A stretch of DNA of 64,000 nt from Amycolatopsis sacchari (GTDB lineage Bacteria > Actinomycetota > Actinomycetes > Mycobacteriales > Pseudonocardiaceae): assembly GCF_900114035.1 (NCBI RefSeq), contig NZ_FORP01000001.1, positions 558,001 to 622,000 of the forward strand. Reading direction: 5' to 3'. This document shows positions 25,573 to 34,662 of this stretch, piece after piece; within the stretch, counting starts at the first letter, position 1, and each line of letters starts with the position of its first letter. The notes beneath the pieces were generated by a model that was given only the letters and a program-made list of their open reading frames with translations, was not told the origin of the DNA and did no database searches. The position numbers and the translations under genes were made by a program.

Positions 25573-26376
25573 GTGGCCGAGTCCCTCAGCCCGGCCGATC
25601 CGGCCGTCAGGCTCCTGTTGTCCCACGGGCGGCTCGAGGTGGAGGGCCGGCTGGTGGACGCCTCGAACGTCACGCTGTTCTGCTCGGTGGAGCTGGACGG
25701 CATGACCGCCAACGCGGTGTACAAGCCGGTGTCGGGTGAACGCCCGCTGTGGGACTTCCCCGACGGCACGCTCGCCGGGCGCGAGGTCGCCACGTTCCTG
25801 CTCTCGGACGCCTCCGGGCTGGGCCTGATCCCGCCGACCGTGCTGCGGGACGGGCCGTTCGGCTCCGGCATGGTGCAGCTGTGGATCGAGACCGGTGACG
25901 ACGAGCTCATCGACGTGCGTGCCCCGGAGGACGTGCCGCCCGGCTGGCGGACCGTGCTGCACGCCCACGACCGGCTCGGCGACCCGGCGGTCCTCGCGCA
26001 CGCCGACCACCCCGGTGTCCGTGACCTCGCGGTGCTCGACATCGTCGCCAACAACACCGACCGCAAGGGCGGGCACGTGCTCGCGGGCGCCGACGGCCGG
26101 GTCTACGGCGTGGACCACGGCATCTGCCTGCACGCCGAGCCGAAGCTGCGGACCGTGCTGTGGGGCTGGATCGGGGAGCGGCTGCCCGAGGACGCGGTGG
26201 AGAAGCTGCGCGCGCTGCCGGAGAAGATCTACGGCCCGCTGGGCGAGGAGCTGTCGCAGCACCTGACCGGGCTGGAGATCAGCGCGATCGCCGAACGCGC
26301 CGAGGCGTTGCTGGCCGCCGGGGTGTTCCCCGAGCCGGGGGACGACTGGCGGGCGATCCCTTGGCCCCTGTTCTGA
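25573..26376 (+). CDS. SCO1664 family protein (kinase-like fold)
   Basis: A 267-residue protein matching the SCO1664 family in length and blocks: LFCSVELDGMTANAVYKPVSGERPLWDFPDGTLAGREVA is a kinase-like nucleotide-binding lobe with a conserved Lys, and LDIVANNTDRKGGHVL plus YGVDHGICLH correspond to the catalytic N-D and D-H of PI3/4-kinase-like folds. Substrate unknown. GTG at 25573 follows the DUF3090 stop by 3 bp, so the two are an operon. The TGA at 26374 is followed in the same frame by the APH-like gene with no canonical start nearby. Confidence 0.87.
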   Translation: MAESLSPADPAVRLLLSHGRLEVEGRLVDASNVTLFCSVELDGMTANAVYKPVSGERPLWDFPDGTLAGREVATFLLSDASGLGLIPPTVLRDGPFGSGMVQLWIETGDDELIDVRAPEDVPPGWRTVLHAHDRLGDPAVLAHADHPGVRDLAVLDIVANNTDRKGGHVLAGADGRVYGVDHGICLHAEPKLRTVLWGWIGERLPEDAVEKLRALPEKIYGPLGEELSQHLTGLEISAIAERAEALLAAGVFPEPGDDWRAIPWPLF

Positions 26377-26400
26377 TCCTGGACGACGCCGCCCGCGCGG

Positions 26401-27213
26401 CTGCTGACCCGGTTCGGCCCGGAAGCCGCCGCGTGGTGCGACGAGCTGCCCGCGCGGGTCGCGCGGCTGGCCCGCCGCTGGGGTCTCACGGTCGAGGCCG
26501 CGCTGTCCGGCAACACCGGCCGCACGCTGCGATGCCGCACCCGGGACGGCGCGTTGGTGGTGCTCAAGCTGTGCCCCGACACGGAAATCACCCGGACCGA
26601 GGCCAGTGCGCTGCGTGCGTGGGCGGGCTGCCCGCAGGTCGTCGACGTGGTCGACGCCGACGTGGCGGAAGGGGCGCTCCTGCTCGCGGGGATCGAGCCC
26701 GGCACTCCGCTGTCCGAGCGCGGGTGGCGGCCCGAGGAGATCGACGACCTGCTCCCGCGCCTGCACGCCGTGCCCGCGCCGCCCGGCATTCCGCCGCTGA
26801 CCGACCGGGTGCGGCAGATGTTCGCGCTGGCCGCGCCCCACGCCGAAGGCCGCGTCCCCGCCGAGCTGATGGAGGCCTCCCTCGCCGCGTCACTGGCCTT
26901 GGCCGCCGACGACGGGAACGCCCTGCTGCACGGCGATCTGCACCCCGCCAACGTCCTCGCCGGTGCCGACGGGCCCGTGGTGATCGACCCGCGGCCGTGC
27001 GCCGGGGACCCGGCGTTCGACACCGTGGACTGGGTGCTGCTGCCCGGCCGGGACCTCGACGACGCGGTCGCCGCGCTGCCCTCCTTCGACCCCAGCCGCG
27101 TCCAGGCGTGGGCGCGGGCGATGGCCGTGCTGGCCGCACTCGGTCCGCTGCGGCGGCAGGGCCGCAGCGCCTTCACCGACTCGCTGCTCGCACTCTCGGC
27201 GTCCCTCACCTGA
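26401..27213 (+). CDS. aminoglycoside phosphotransferase-family kinase, start uncertain
   Basis: An APH/choline-kinase-fold protein. The Brenner motif HGDLHPANVL and metal motif VVIDPRP are intact, as is the ATP-lobe lysine strand ALVVLKL. Family-like N-terminal sequence (LLTRFGPEAAAWCDELPARVARLARRWGL) extends up to about 26401. Between the upstream TGA (26374-26376) and 26554 this frame holds no ATG, GTG or TTG. The first canonical start, TTG at 26554, would remove about 50 residues including the front of the ATP lobe. Either CTG at 26401/26404 is used, readthrough occurs, or the gene is damaged. Substrate is not predictable; most such orphan kinases are not resistance enzymes. Confidence 0.65.
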   Translation: MLTRFGPEAAAWCDELPARVARLARRWGLTVEAALSGNTGRTLRCRTRDGALVVLKLCPDTEITRTEASALRAWAGCPQVVDVVDADVAEGALLLAGIEPGTPLSERGWRPEEIDDLLPRLHAVPAPPGIPPLTDRVRQMFALAAPHAEGRVPAELMEASLAASLALAADDGNALLHGDLHPANVLAGADGPVVIDPRPCAGDPAFDTVDWVLLPGRDLDDAVAALPSFDPSRVQAWARAMAVLAALGPLRRQGRSAFTDSLLALSASLT

Positions 27214-27233
27214 GCGCCGGATGCGGGCGAGCG

Positions 27234-27593
27234 CTATCCCGCCGCGTCGTAGGCGGCGCGGGCGCGGGCGATGTCGCCGCGGTGCCGTTCGGCCCAGCCG
27301 AGCAGGCCGGTCAGCGACGTGTACAGCTCGCGCGCCATGTCGGTGAGCGAGTACTCGACCTTCGGCGGCACCGTCGGGTACACCGTGCGCACGAGCAGCC
27401 CGTCGCGTTCGAGTTTGCGCAGCGTCAGCGTCAGCATCCGCCTGCTGATGCCGGCCACCTCGCGCTCCAGCTCCGTGAACCGCACGGGACCGTGCGCGGC
27501 GGCCACGAGCACCCCGATGCTCCACTTGCCCGCGACGTGGTCCAGCACCTCGGCGATCGGGCAGGCTTCGGTCAGCTGCGCGGTGTCGGCCAT
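27234..27593 (-). CDS. HxlR family transcriptional regulator
   Basis: A 119-residue winged-HTH protein with the HxlR hallmarks: Cys11 in EACPIAEVLDHVAGKWSIGVL, RFTELEREVAGISRRMLTLTLRKLERDGLL and a wing ending VEYSLTD. HxlR proteins often sense electrophiles or oxidants through the N-terminal cysteine. It is divergent from the MFS exporter with 171 bp between, so it most likely represses that exporter. No clear dyad could be assigned as its operator. Confidence 0.9.
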   Translation of the reverse strand: MADTAQLTEACPIAEVLDHVAGKWSIGVLVAAAHGPVRFTELEREVAGISRRMLTLTLRKLERDGLLVRTVYPTVPPKVEYSLTDMARELYTSLTGLLGWAERHRGDIARARAAYDAAG

Positions 27594-27764
27594 GCCCTGA
27601 AACTACCCGCATCCAAGCCCCGCCGGAAAACTCTCCCGGAGCCCGCGCGGCTGACCTGGACGGTTACCTCCATGTGCCAGCGGAACACGAAACTGCCTTC
27701 TTCCGCGCTCTCACCGGCCGCCGCACGATGAGCCTGTTACAAATCGTGCCCCTTTGGAGGTCAG

Positions 27765-29159
27765 GTGCTGGAAACCGTGCCCGCCACAGCTCGGCGCCGC
27801 TGGCTCGCGCTGGCCGTGTTGTGCGCGCAGACGCTGATGATCGTGCTCGACCAGACGATCGTGAACGTGGCGTTGCCCTCGATCGGCGCCGACCTCGGCT
27901 TCGGGCAGGCCGGGCTGGCCTGGGTGATCAACGCCTACCTCATCGCGTTCGGCGGGCTGCTGCTGCTCAGCGGCCGCCTCGGCGATCTGGTGGGCCGGCG
28001 CCGGGTGTTCCTCGCCGGGCTCGCGGTCTTCACCGTCGCGTCGCTGCTGTGCGGCCTCGCGTGGCACGCCGGGATCCTCGTCGCCGCCCGGTTCCTGCAG
28101 GGGATCGGCGGCGCCGCCTCGTCTGCCGTCGCGCTGAGCATGATCGTCGCCCTGTTCCCCGACCTGCGGGAGCGGGCCAAGGCGATCGGCGCGTTCAGCT
28201 TCGTGCAGGCCGCGGGCGGCTCGATCGGCGCCGTCGCGGGCGGGGTGCTCACCGAGGCCGCGAGCTGGCACTGGATCTTCCTGATCAACCTGCCGATCGG
28301 GCTCGTGGCGGGCCTGGCCGCGCTGCGCCTGCTCGACCGCGACCGCGGCACGGGCCCGCGCGACGGCGCGGACGTGCTCGGCGCGCTGCTCGTCACCGCG
28401 GCACTGATGCTCGGGGTGTACGCGATCGTCGAGAACGACCTCGTCGCCGCGGCACTGGCGGTGCCGCTGCTCGCCGCGTTCCTGTTCCGCGAGGCCAAGG
28501 CCACGCGCCCGCTGCTGCCGCTGCGGATCTTCGCCGTCCGCACGCTGTCGGGCGCCAACGTCGTGCTGGGACTGCTCATCGCCGCGATGTTCGGCTTCCA
28601 GTTCCTCGTCGTGCTGCACCTGCGGCAGGTGCTGGGCTACACCGCCGAGTGGACCGGCCTGGCGATGGTGCCGGTCGCCGCCGCCATCGCCGTGGTCTCG
28701 ATCGCCGTGTCCGCCCGCGTGACCAACCGCTTCGGCGAGCGCACGGTCCTGCTCACCGGCCTGGTGCTGATCACGGCTGGGCTCCTCCTGCTGGCCCGCG
28801 TGCCGGCCGGCGGCCACTACGCACCGGACCTGCTGCCCGCGTTGCTGTTGCTGGGAGTCGGGTTCGGGCTGGCGATGCCCGCGCTCATCGCACTCGGCAT
28901 GCGCGACGCCCGGGCCGAGGACAGCGGCCTGGCGTCAGGACTGTTCAACACCACCCAGCAGGTCGCGGGTGCGCTCGGGTTGTCGGCGCTGGCGGTGCTG
29001 GCCACCGTGCGCACCGGCGCGCTGCCCGGCCTGCCCGTCCGGGAAGCGCTTACCGCGGGCTACCACCTGGCTTTCCTCGTCGCCGCCGGGCTCGTCGCGG
29101 CCGCCACCGTGCTGACGGCGTTGCTGTTCCCCGCCCGGCGTGGCGGCGCGACGCGCTGA
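27765..29159 (+). CDS. MFS transporter, EmrB/QacA (DHA2) drug:proton antiporter type
   Basis: A 464-residue protein with about 14 membrane helices. Motif D1 (LDQTIVNVALPSIG) near the N-terminus identifies the 14-helix DHA2 family, with motif A in GRLGDLVGRRRVF and motif C in the GGSIGAVAGGVL segment. Such proteins export toxic compounds, often natural products, with proton exchange. GTG at 27765 has GGAGG four bases upstream. It is divergent from the HxlR gene that probably controls it. Confidence 0.92.
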   Translation: MLETVPATARRRWLALAVLCAQTLMIVLDQTIVNVALPSIGADLGFGQAGLAWVINAYLIAFGGLLLLSGRLGDLVGRRRVFLAGLAVFTVASLLCGLAWHAGILVAARFLQGIGGAASSAVALSMIVALFPDLRERAKAIGAFSFVQAAGGSIGAVAGGVLTEAASWHWIFLINLPIGLVAGLAALRLLDRDRGTGPRDGADVLGALLVTAALMLGVYAIVENDLVAAALAVPLLAAFLFREAKATRPLLPLRIFAVRTLSGANVVLGLLIAAMFGFQFLVVLHLRQVLGYTAEWTGLAMVPVAAAIAVVSIAVSARVTNRFGERTVLLTGLVLITAGLLLLARVPAGGHYAPDLLPALLLLGVGFGLAMPALIALGMRDARAEDSGLASGLFNTTQQVAGALGLSALAVLATVRTGALPGLPVREALTAGYHLAFLVAAGLVAAATVLTALLFPARRGGATR

Positions 29160-29185
29160 GGAATCCGGCGCTACCGTCCCCGGTC

Positions 29186-29992
29186 GTGCGCTCCCATTCG
29201 TATGACGACATCCTCGCCGGGCCGCGCAGGCGGAAGATCCCGGAGGTCGCGGCCGAGCCGGGACTGGTCGTGGAGGACCCGCGCAGCGGCTACTGCGGGG
29301 CGGTGGTGCGGCTCGAACCCGGCACCGTCGTGCTGGAGGACCGGCAGGGGCGGCACCGGGTGTTCCCGCTGGAGCCCGCCGGGTTCCTGCTGGAGGGCAA
29401 GCCGGTGACGCTCGTGCCGCCGAAAGCGCCCGCCCAGCCGGCCAGGAGGATCTCGGCGTCCGGCTCGGTGAAGGTCGAGGGCCTGCGGGCACGCACAGCC
29501 CGTGACTCCCGGATCTGGGTCGAGGGCAAGCACGACGCCGAGCTCGTCGAACGCGTGTGGGGCCACGACCTGCGCGTGGAGGGCGTCGTGGTGGAACCGC
29601 TCGACGGGGTGGACGTGCTCGCCGAGCGCATCGGGGAATTCGGCACCGGCCCGCAGCGGCGGCTCGGCGTGCTCGTCGACCACCTCGTCGCGGGCAGCAA
29701 GGAATCCCGGCTGGTGGAGGCGATCCACGACGAGCACGTGCTCGTCACCGGTCACCCGTACGTGGACATCTGGCAGGCCGTGAAACCGGCCGCGGTCGGC
29801 ATCGAGCGGTGGCCGGTGGTCCCGCGTGGCGTGCCGTGGAAGGAGGGCGTCTGCGCGGAGCTGGGCTGGGGCGAGCCGTACGAGGGCTGGCAGCGCGTGC
29901 TCGGCGCCGTGGCCGGCTTCCGCGACCTGGAGACCCCGCTGCTCGGCGCGGTCGAGCGGCTGATCGACTTCGTCACCGCTCCGGAGGGCTGA
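29186..29992 (+). CDS. DUF3097 family protein
   Basis: A 268-residue protein conserved across actinobacteria. It starts RSHSYDDILAGPRRRKIPEVAAEPGLVVED and contains IWVEGKHDAELVERVWGHDLRVEGVVVEPLDG, a Toprim-like core with the acidic E..D pattern, and VLVDHLVAGSKESRLVE. The Toprim-like reading suggests nucleic-acid phosphotransfer but nothing is established for the family. GTG at 29186 matches the conserved N-terminus. It stands alone between the MFS exporter and the NfeD gene. Confidence 0.87.
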   Translation: MRSHSYDDILAGPRRRKIPEVAAEPGLVVEDPRSGYCGAVVRLEPGTVVLEDRQGRHRVFPLEPAGFLLEGKPVTLVPPKAPAQPARRISASGSVKVEGLRARTARDSRIWVEGKHDAELVERVWGHDLRVEGVVVEPLDGVDVLAERIGEFGTGPQRRLGVLVDHLVAGSKESRLVEAIHDEHVLVTGHPYVDIWQAVKPAAVGIERWPVVPRGVPWKEGVCAELGWGEPYEGWQRVLGAVAGFRDLETPLLGAVERLIDFVTAPEG

Positions 29993-30056
29993 ACCGCTGG
30001 TCCACCCGGGGTGGCTTCGCGTGTTCAGTGGCTGCGACCGGCCGCCTTCTGCCACG

Positions 30057-30497
30057 ATGAGCCCCATGACACCGGCGCTGATCTGGCTGATCGCGGGCAT
30101 CGCGCTGATGGCCGCCGAGGTGCTGTCCGGCGACCTCGTGCTGCTCATGCTCGGCGGCGGTGCCCTGCTGGCCTCGGGCGCGGCGCTGGTCACCGGCAAC
30201 GTGGTCGTCGACGTCATCGTGTTCGGCGTCGCCTCGGTCGCGCTACTGTGGCTGGCCAGGCCCGCGCTCAAGCGGCGGTTCCTGCACACCCCCGAGATCA
30301 AGATGGGGCCCGAGGCGCTCATCGGCACCACGGGGGTCGTCGTGGCCACCGTCAACGGCGAGGGCGGGCAGGTGCGGCTGGGCGGCGACGTGTGGTCGGC
30401 GCGCAGCGTCGCCGAAGGTCAGCGGATCGAGCCCGGCACGAAGGTGACCGTGGTACAGATAGCGGGCGCCACGGCCGTGGTGTCCCCGGAGATTTGA
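30057..30497 (+). CDS. NfeD-like membrane protein
   Basis: A 146-residue (143 from the alternative ATG at 30066) protein with two to three N-terminal membrane helices (LIWLIAGIALMAAEVLSG; LVLLMLGGGALLASGAALV) and a C-terminal OB-fold domain (LIGTTGVVVATVNGEGGQVRLGGDVWSA). This is the short NfeD type that is usually paired with an SPFH protein and supports membrane microdomains. The SPFH gene begins 27 bp downstream, consistent with an operon. Neither start has a good ribosome-binding site. Confidence 0.9.
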   Translation: MSPMTPALIWLIAGIALMAAEVLSGDLVLLMLGGGALLASGAALVTGNVVVDVIVFGVASVALLWLARPALKRRFLHTPEIKMGPEALIGTTGVVVATVNGEGGQVRLGGDVWSARSVAEGQRIEPGTKVTVVQIAGATAVVSPEI

Positions 30498-30524
30498 GCA
30501 ACCCACCGGAGATCGGGAGAGAAC

Positions 30525-31940
30525 TTGGGAACCGCAGCGATCATCGTTGTCGCGGTCATCGCGCTGTTCGTGATCGTCACGATCGCGAAGGCGATCATGG
30601 TGGTCCCGCAGGCGCAGTCCGCCGTGATCGAGCGGCTGGGCCGCTTCCGCACCGTCGCCTCGCCGGGCCTGAACTTCCTCGTGCCCTTCCTCGACCGGGT
30701 GCGCGCCCGGATCGACCTGCGTGAGCAGGTGGTGTCGTTCCCGCCGCAGCCGGTGATCACCGAGGACAACCTGACGGTCTCCATCGACACCGTCGTCTAC
30801 TTCCAGGTGACCGACTCGCGGGCCGCGGTGTACGAGATCTCCAACTACATCGTCGGTGTCGAGCAGCTGACCACCACGACGCTGCGCAACGTGGTCGGCG
30901 GGATGACGCTGGAGCAGGCGCTGACCTCGCGCGACCAGATCAACAGCCAGCTGCGGGGCGTGCTGGACGACGCCACCGGCCGCTGGGGCATCCGCGTCGC
31001 GCGCGTCGAGCTGAAGGCGATCGACCCGCCACCGTCCATCCAGGACTCGATGGAGAAGCAGATGCGCGCGGACCGGGAGAAGCGCGCGATGATCCTCAAC
31101 GCCGAGGGCCAGCGGGAGGCCGCGATCAAGACGGCCGAGGGCCAGAAGCAGTCGCAGATCCTCGCGGCGGAGGGCCAGAAGCAGGCCACGATCATGGCCG
31201 CCGAGGCCGACCGGCAGTCCCGCATCCTGCGCGCGCAGGGTGAGCGGGCGGCCCGCTACCTGCAGGCGCAGGGGCAGGCGAAGGCGATCGAGAAGGTGTT
31301 CGCCGCGGTGAAGGCCGGCCGTCCGACGCCGGAGGTGCTGGCCTACCAGTACCTGCAGACGCTGCCGCAGATGGCGCAGGGCGACGCGAACAAGGTGTGG
31401 CTCGTGCCCAGCGACTACGGCAAGGCGCTGGAGAACTTCGCCCGCGCGTTCGGCAAGTCCGGTGACGACGGCGTGTTCCGCTACGAGGCGCCCGCCGACG
31501 AGGACGTGGCGCCGCCGAACCTCGAGGACGACGACGTCGCGAGCTGGTTCGACACCTCCACCGACCCCCGGATCGCCGAGGCGGTGCGTGAGGCGGAGAA
31601 GGTGGCGCGCCAGGAGGTGCCCGGCCCGCTGGGCGCCGCGCCGTCCACCCCGCCGCCGGACCTGCTCCGGGGTGGCAGCATGTCCGGGTCCGAGCAGCAG
31701 GCACCGGAGGCCCCGGTCGACTCGCCGCCGCCCGCCGCTCCGCCCCAGGCCGCACCGCAGCCGCCCGTGCAGCAGGCACCCGCCCCGCAGGCGCCGCCTC
31801 CGCCGCCGCAGGCGGGCCCGGCGACCGGGCCGCAGCAGGGGCTGCCGCTGCGGCAGCCCGGCCAGCACTACACGACGCCGCCGGCCAGCCCGTACCCGTC
31901 GCAGCAGCCGCCCCAGCCGCCGCAGTACCCCCAGCAGTGA
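30525..31940 (+). CDS. SPFH/band 7 (stomatin/paraslipin-like) protein with Pro/Gln-rich tail
   Basis: A 471-residue protein. One N-terminal membrane helix (residues 4-25) is followed by the SPFH domain (about 26-190; VIERLGRFRTVASPGLNFLVPFLDRV and YFQVTDSRAAVYEISNY), then a repeated EGQ/EA-rich coiled coil (about 190-260; AEGQREAAIKTAEGQKQSQILAAEGQKQ). The last 90 residues are a low-complexity Pro/Gln/Ala tail that standard paraslipins lack. TTG at 30525 has GGGAGA upstream. With NfeD it likely forms a membrane scaffold. The tail may mediate protein contacts; that is inference. Confidence 0.92.
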   Translation: MGTAAIIVVAVIALFVIVTIAKAIMVVPQAQSAVIERLGRFRTVASPGLNFLVPFLDRVRARIDLREQVVSFPPQPVITEDNLTVSIDTVVYFQVTDSRAAVYEISNYIVGVEQLTTTTLRNVVGGMTLEQALTSRDQINSQLRGVLDDATGRWGIRVARVELKAIDPPPSIQDSMEKQMRADREKRAMILNAEGQREAAIKTAEGQKQSQILAAEGQKQATIMAAEADRQSRILRAQGERAARYLQAQGQAKAIEKVFAAVKAGRPTPEVLAYQYLQTLPQMAQGDANKVWLVPSDYGKALENFARAFGKSGDDGVFRYEAPADEDVAPPNLEDDDVASWFDTSTDPRIAEAVREAEKVARQEVPGPLGAAPSTPPPDLLRGGSMSGSEQQAPEAPVDSPPPAAPPQAAPQPPVQQAPAPQAPPPPPQAGPATGPQQGLPLRQPGQHYTTPPASPYPSQQPPQPPQYPQQ

Positions 31941-32395
31941 TGACGGCCTGGCGAGACGTCGAAGCCGACGTACCGGAGTTCGCGCGGCGCGTGCGGGCGT
32001 TGTTCGACGCGCACCGGCACAAGACGATCGCGACGATCCGCGCCGACGGCGGGCCGCGCATCTCCGGCATCGAAGCGGAGTTCGAGGACGGCGAACTGGT
32101 CTTCGGTTCCATGCCGCAGGCCCGCAAGGGCGCGGACCTGCACCGGGACCCGCGCTTCGCCCTGCACAGCGCCACCGTCGACCCGGTACAGGGCGCCGAG
32201 GCGGACTGGCCGGGCGAGGCGAAGATCTCCGGCCGCGCGATCCCCGCCGGGCCCATCAAGGACGGCCCGGCGGGAGAGCGCTTCCACACCGACATCACCG
32301 AGGTCGTGCACACCCACCTCGACGACGCGGCCACGGTCCTCGTCGTCGAGTGGTGGACACCGGCACACGGCCTGCGCAGGGTCGAACGGGAGTAG
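31940..32395 (+). CDS. pyridoxamine 5'-phosphate oxidase-family protein
   Basis: A 151-residue split-barrel FMN/F420-binding protein: ALFDAHRHKTIATIRADGGPRISGIEAEFEDGELVFGSM is the PNPOx-like N-terminal strand set, and GADLHRDPRFALHSATVDP the flavin phosphate segment. The ATG overlaps the SPFH stop (TGATG), so it is coupled to the NfeD/SPFH operon. It is convergent with the MHS transporter, the two stops being 6 bp apart. Cofactor and substrate unknown. Confidence 0.85.
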   Translation: MTAWRDVEADVPEFARRVRALFDAHRHKTIATIRADGGPRISGIEAEFEDGELVFGSMPQARKGADLHRDPRFALHSATVDPVQGAEADWPGEAKISGRAIPAGPIKDGPAGERFHTDITEVVHTHLDDAATVLVVEWWTPAHGLRRVERE

Positions 32396-32401
32396 TCCCG
32401 G

Positions 32402-33751
32402 TCAGCTCCGGCGGGCGTAGGTGGCGTAGTCGGCGATGTCGGCCCGGGAGCGGTCGGTGATCAGCACCGCGCACAGGACCGTGACGACCACGGCCAGCAG
32501 GATGTACGCCGAGATCGAGTACGGCGTGCCCGTGACCTGCAGCAGCCACGTCGCCAGCAGCGGGGCCGGCCCGCCCGCGAACACGGACGCGAGCTGGTAG
32601 CCCAGCCCGGCGCCGCCGTAACGCAGGTGCGTCGGGAAGCTCTCGCCGATGAACGCCGCCTGCGGCCCGTACTGCATGGCGTGCCCGATCATCGACGCGA
32701 TCACGATGAGGAAGATCGGCACGTACCCGCCGGCCTTGAGCACGGCGAAGTACGGGAACGCCAGCAGGCCCGTCAGCACCGCGCCCGACAGGTACACCCG
32801 TTTGCGACCAATGCGGTCGGACAGCTGCGAGAACAGCGGGATCGTCACCAGCTCCAGCGCCGCCGCGACGAGCACCGCGTTGAGCACGAACGTCCTCGAG
32901 TAGTGGTGCTCCGCCACGACGTACACCAGCACGTAGCTGGTGAACAGGTAGAACGGCATCTGCTCGCTGAACCGCAGGCCCGCCGAGAGCAGGATCTCGC
33001 GCCAGTGGTGCTTGATCGCGTCCACCACGGGGCTGCGCGAGGTCTGCTGCTTGGCCACGATCGCGGCGAACATGGGGGTCTCCATGATCCGGAGCCGGAT
33101 CACCAGCCCGATGCCCACGAGCACGAAGCTGAGCAGGAACGGGATCCGCCAGCCCCACGAGTCGAACGCGGCGTCGCTGAGCACCGCCGACAGCAGCGTC
33201 ATGCCGCCGGTGCCGAGCACGAGCCCGACGGGGACGCCGATCTGCGCGAAGCTACCCAGCAGGCCGCGGCGCCGCTGGTCACCCCACTCCATCGCGAGCA
33301 GCACCGACCCGCTCCACTCGCCGCCGATCGCGATGCCCTGGACCAGCCGCAGCACCACCAGGACGATCGGCGCGGCGATCCCGATCGACGCGGCACCGGG
33401 CAGCAGGCCGACGAGCGCCGACGCCAGGCCCATCAGCAGCAGCGTGATCACCAGCGTGGCCTTGCGGCCGATCCGGTCACCCCAGTAGCCGAAGATCGCC
33501 GCGCCGACCGGCCGGGCCGCGAACCCAACGGCGTAGGTGGCGAAGGACTGCATCGCCCCGGCGTAGCTGCTCGACGCGGGGAAGAACAGCTGGGGGAAGA
33601 TCAACGCGGCGGCGGTGTTGTAGAGGAAGAAGTCGTACCACTCGATCGTCGTGCCGATCGCGCTGGCGAAGGCGGCACGGCGGACCTGCGTCCGCTGTTC
33701 GGTGGCCGGGCTGTCGATGACCTTGTTCGCTTCGTTGCGTCCGAGCACCAT
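32402..33751 (-). CDS. MFS transporter, metabolite:H+ symporter (MHS) family
   Basis: A 449-residue protein with 12 predicted helices. The opening AAFASAIGTTIEWYDFFLYNTAAALIFPQLFFP is diagnostic of the MHS family (ShiA/ProP/KgtP group); motif A is GYWGDRIGRKATL, repeated as SQLSDRIGRKRVYL in the second half, and GGEWSGSVLLAMEW matches helix 4-5. Members import organic acids or osmolytes such as shikimate, citrate, 2-oxoglutarate or proline/betaine with protons. The substrate cannot be chosen from sequence. No catabolic neighbour points to one. Confidence 0.92.
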   Translation of the reverse strand: MVLGRNEANKVIDSPATEQRTQVRRAAFASAIGTTIEWYDFFLYNTAAALIFPQLFFPASSSYAGAMQSFATYAVGFAARPVGAAIFGYWGDRIGRKATLVITLLLMGLASALVGLLPGAASIGIAAPIVLVVLRLVQGIAIGGEWSGSVLLAMEWGDQRRRGLLGSFAQIGVPVGLVLGTGGMTLLSAVLSDAAFDSWGWRIPFLLSFVLVGIGLVIRLRIMETPMFAAIVAKQQTSRSPVVDAIKHHWREILLSAGLRFSEQMPFYLFTSYVLVYVVAEHHYSRTFVLNAVLVAAALELVTIPLFSQLSDRIGRKRVYLSGAVLTGLLAFPYFAVLKAGGYVPIFLIVIASMIGHAMQYGPQAAFIGESFPTHLRYGGAGLGYQLASVFAGGPAPLLATWLLQVTGTPYSISAYILLAVVVTVLCAVLITDRSRADIADYATYARRS

Positions 33752-33857
33752 CGTGGCCTCCCGTGACGGGGATCACTCTGCAGGGCCACCTTCGCTGACG
33801 GACCGGGCGAAGTCCAGACCGGGCGGACAACAACTTTCCGTGACCGCCGGGCGCGGG

Positions 33858-34619
33858 TCAGCTCTCCACGGGGGCCAGGGCCGGACGCTTGGGGCCGACC
33901 GTGTCCCCGGAGGACTCGCCCCGCAGCCGCCGCCCGATCCACGGCAGCGCGTGCTCGCGGGCCCACCGCAGGTTCTCCGCGCGCTGCTGCCGCACCGGGA
34001 GGACCGGGCGCGGGCCGAGCGCGGCGGGGGTGAGCTCGTGCGGCACCTGGAGGACGTCGAGCACGGCGATCGCGACCTCGGCGTGCCCGAGCGCGTTGAG
34101 GTGCAGGCGATCGGTCGACCACAGCCGCCGGTCGCGCAGCTGCCGCATCGCCCACAGGTCCACGATCCGCGCGCCGTGCCGGGCGGCGATGACGCGCACG
34201 TGCTCGTTGTAGATCGCGGTGCGGCCGCGCATCCGCCGGAACAGCGGGTCCTCGACCCCGTCGACACCGGTGAACAGCACCACGGTCGCCCCGGTCTCGG
34301 TGAGCCGGGCGACGGCCTTGTCGTACTCGTCGGCGAGCGCGTCGATGTCCACCTTGGGGCGCATCAGGTCGTTGCCGCCCGCGTACAGCGTGACCAGGTC
34401 GGGGTCCATCGCCAGCGCGGGTTCGAGCTGCTCGGACAGCACCTGGCCCAGCAGCCTGCCGCGGATGGCGAGGTTGGCGTAGCGGAAGTCCGGTTCGCGG
34501 GTGGCGAGGACCTCGGCCACCCGGTCGGCCCAGCCCCGCACGCCGTTCGGGCGGCCGGGGTCGTCGTCGCCGACGCCTTCGGTGAAGGAGTCGCCGAGGG
34601 CCACTAAGCGCTTGCTCAT
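33858..34619 (-). CDS. SGNH/GDSL hydrolase family protein
   Basis: A 253-residue cytoplasmic SGNH hydrolase. Block I GDSFTEG places the nucleophile at Ser11, block II/III give NLAIRGRLL and LYAGGNDLM (oxyanion Gly and Asn), and block V has TDRLHLNALGH with the catalytic Asp/His. The N-terminus SKRLVALGDSFTEGVGDDDPGRPNGVRGWADRVAE is typical of the large actinobacterial group of unassigned esterases. ATG at 34619 was taken; a GTG three codons upstream is possible. Substrate unknown. Confidence 0.92.
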   Translation of the reverse strand: MSKRLVALGDSFTEGVGDDDPGRPNGVRGWADRVAEVLATREPDFRYANLAIRGRLLGQVLSEQLEPALAMDPDLVTLYAGGNDLMRPKVDIDALADEYDKAVARLTETGATVVLFTGVDGVEDPLFRRMRGRTAIYNEHVRVIAARHGARIVDLWAMRQLRDRRLWSTDRLHLNALGHAEVAIAVLDVLQVPHELTPAALGPRPVLPVRQQRAENLRWAREHALPWIGRRLRGESSGDTVGPKRPALAPVES

Positions 34620-34662
34620 GCCGATCACTCTATGCGGTCGCGGTGGCGGCTCCGGCGCGTGG

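Noticed and set aside
26401-27213. Aminoglycoside resistance gene
   Set aside because: The APH fold is shared by many housekeeping kinases; no resistance-specific features or mobile context are present.
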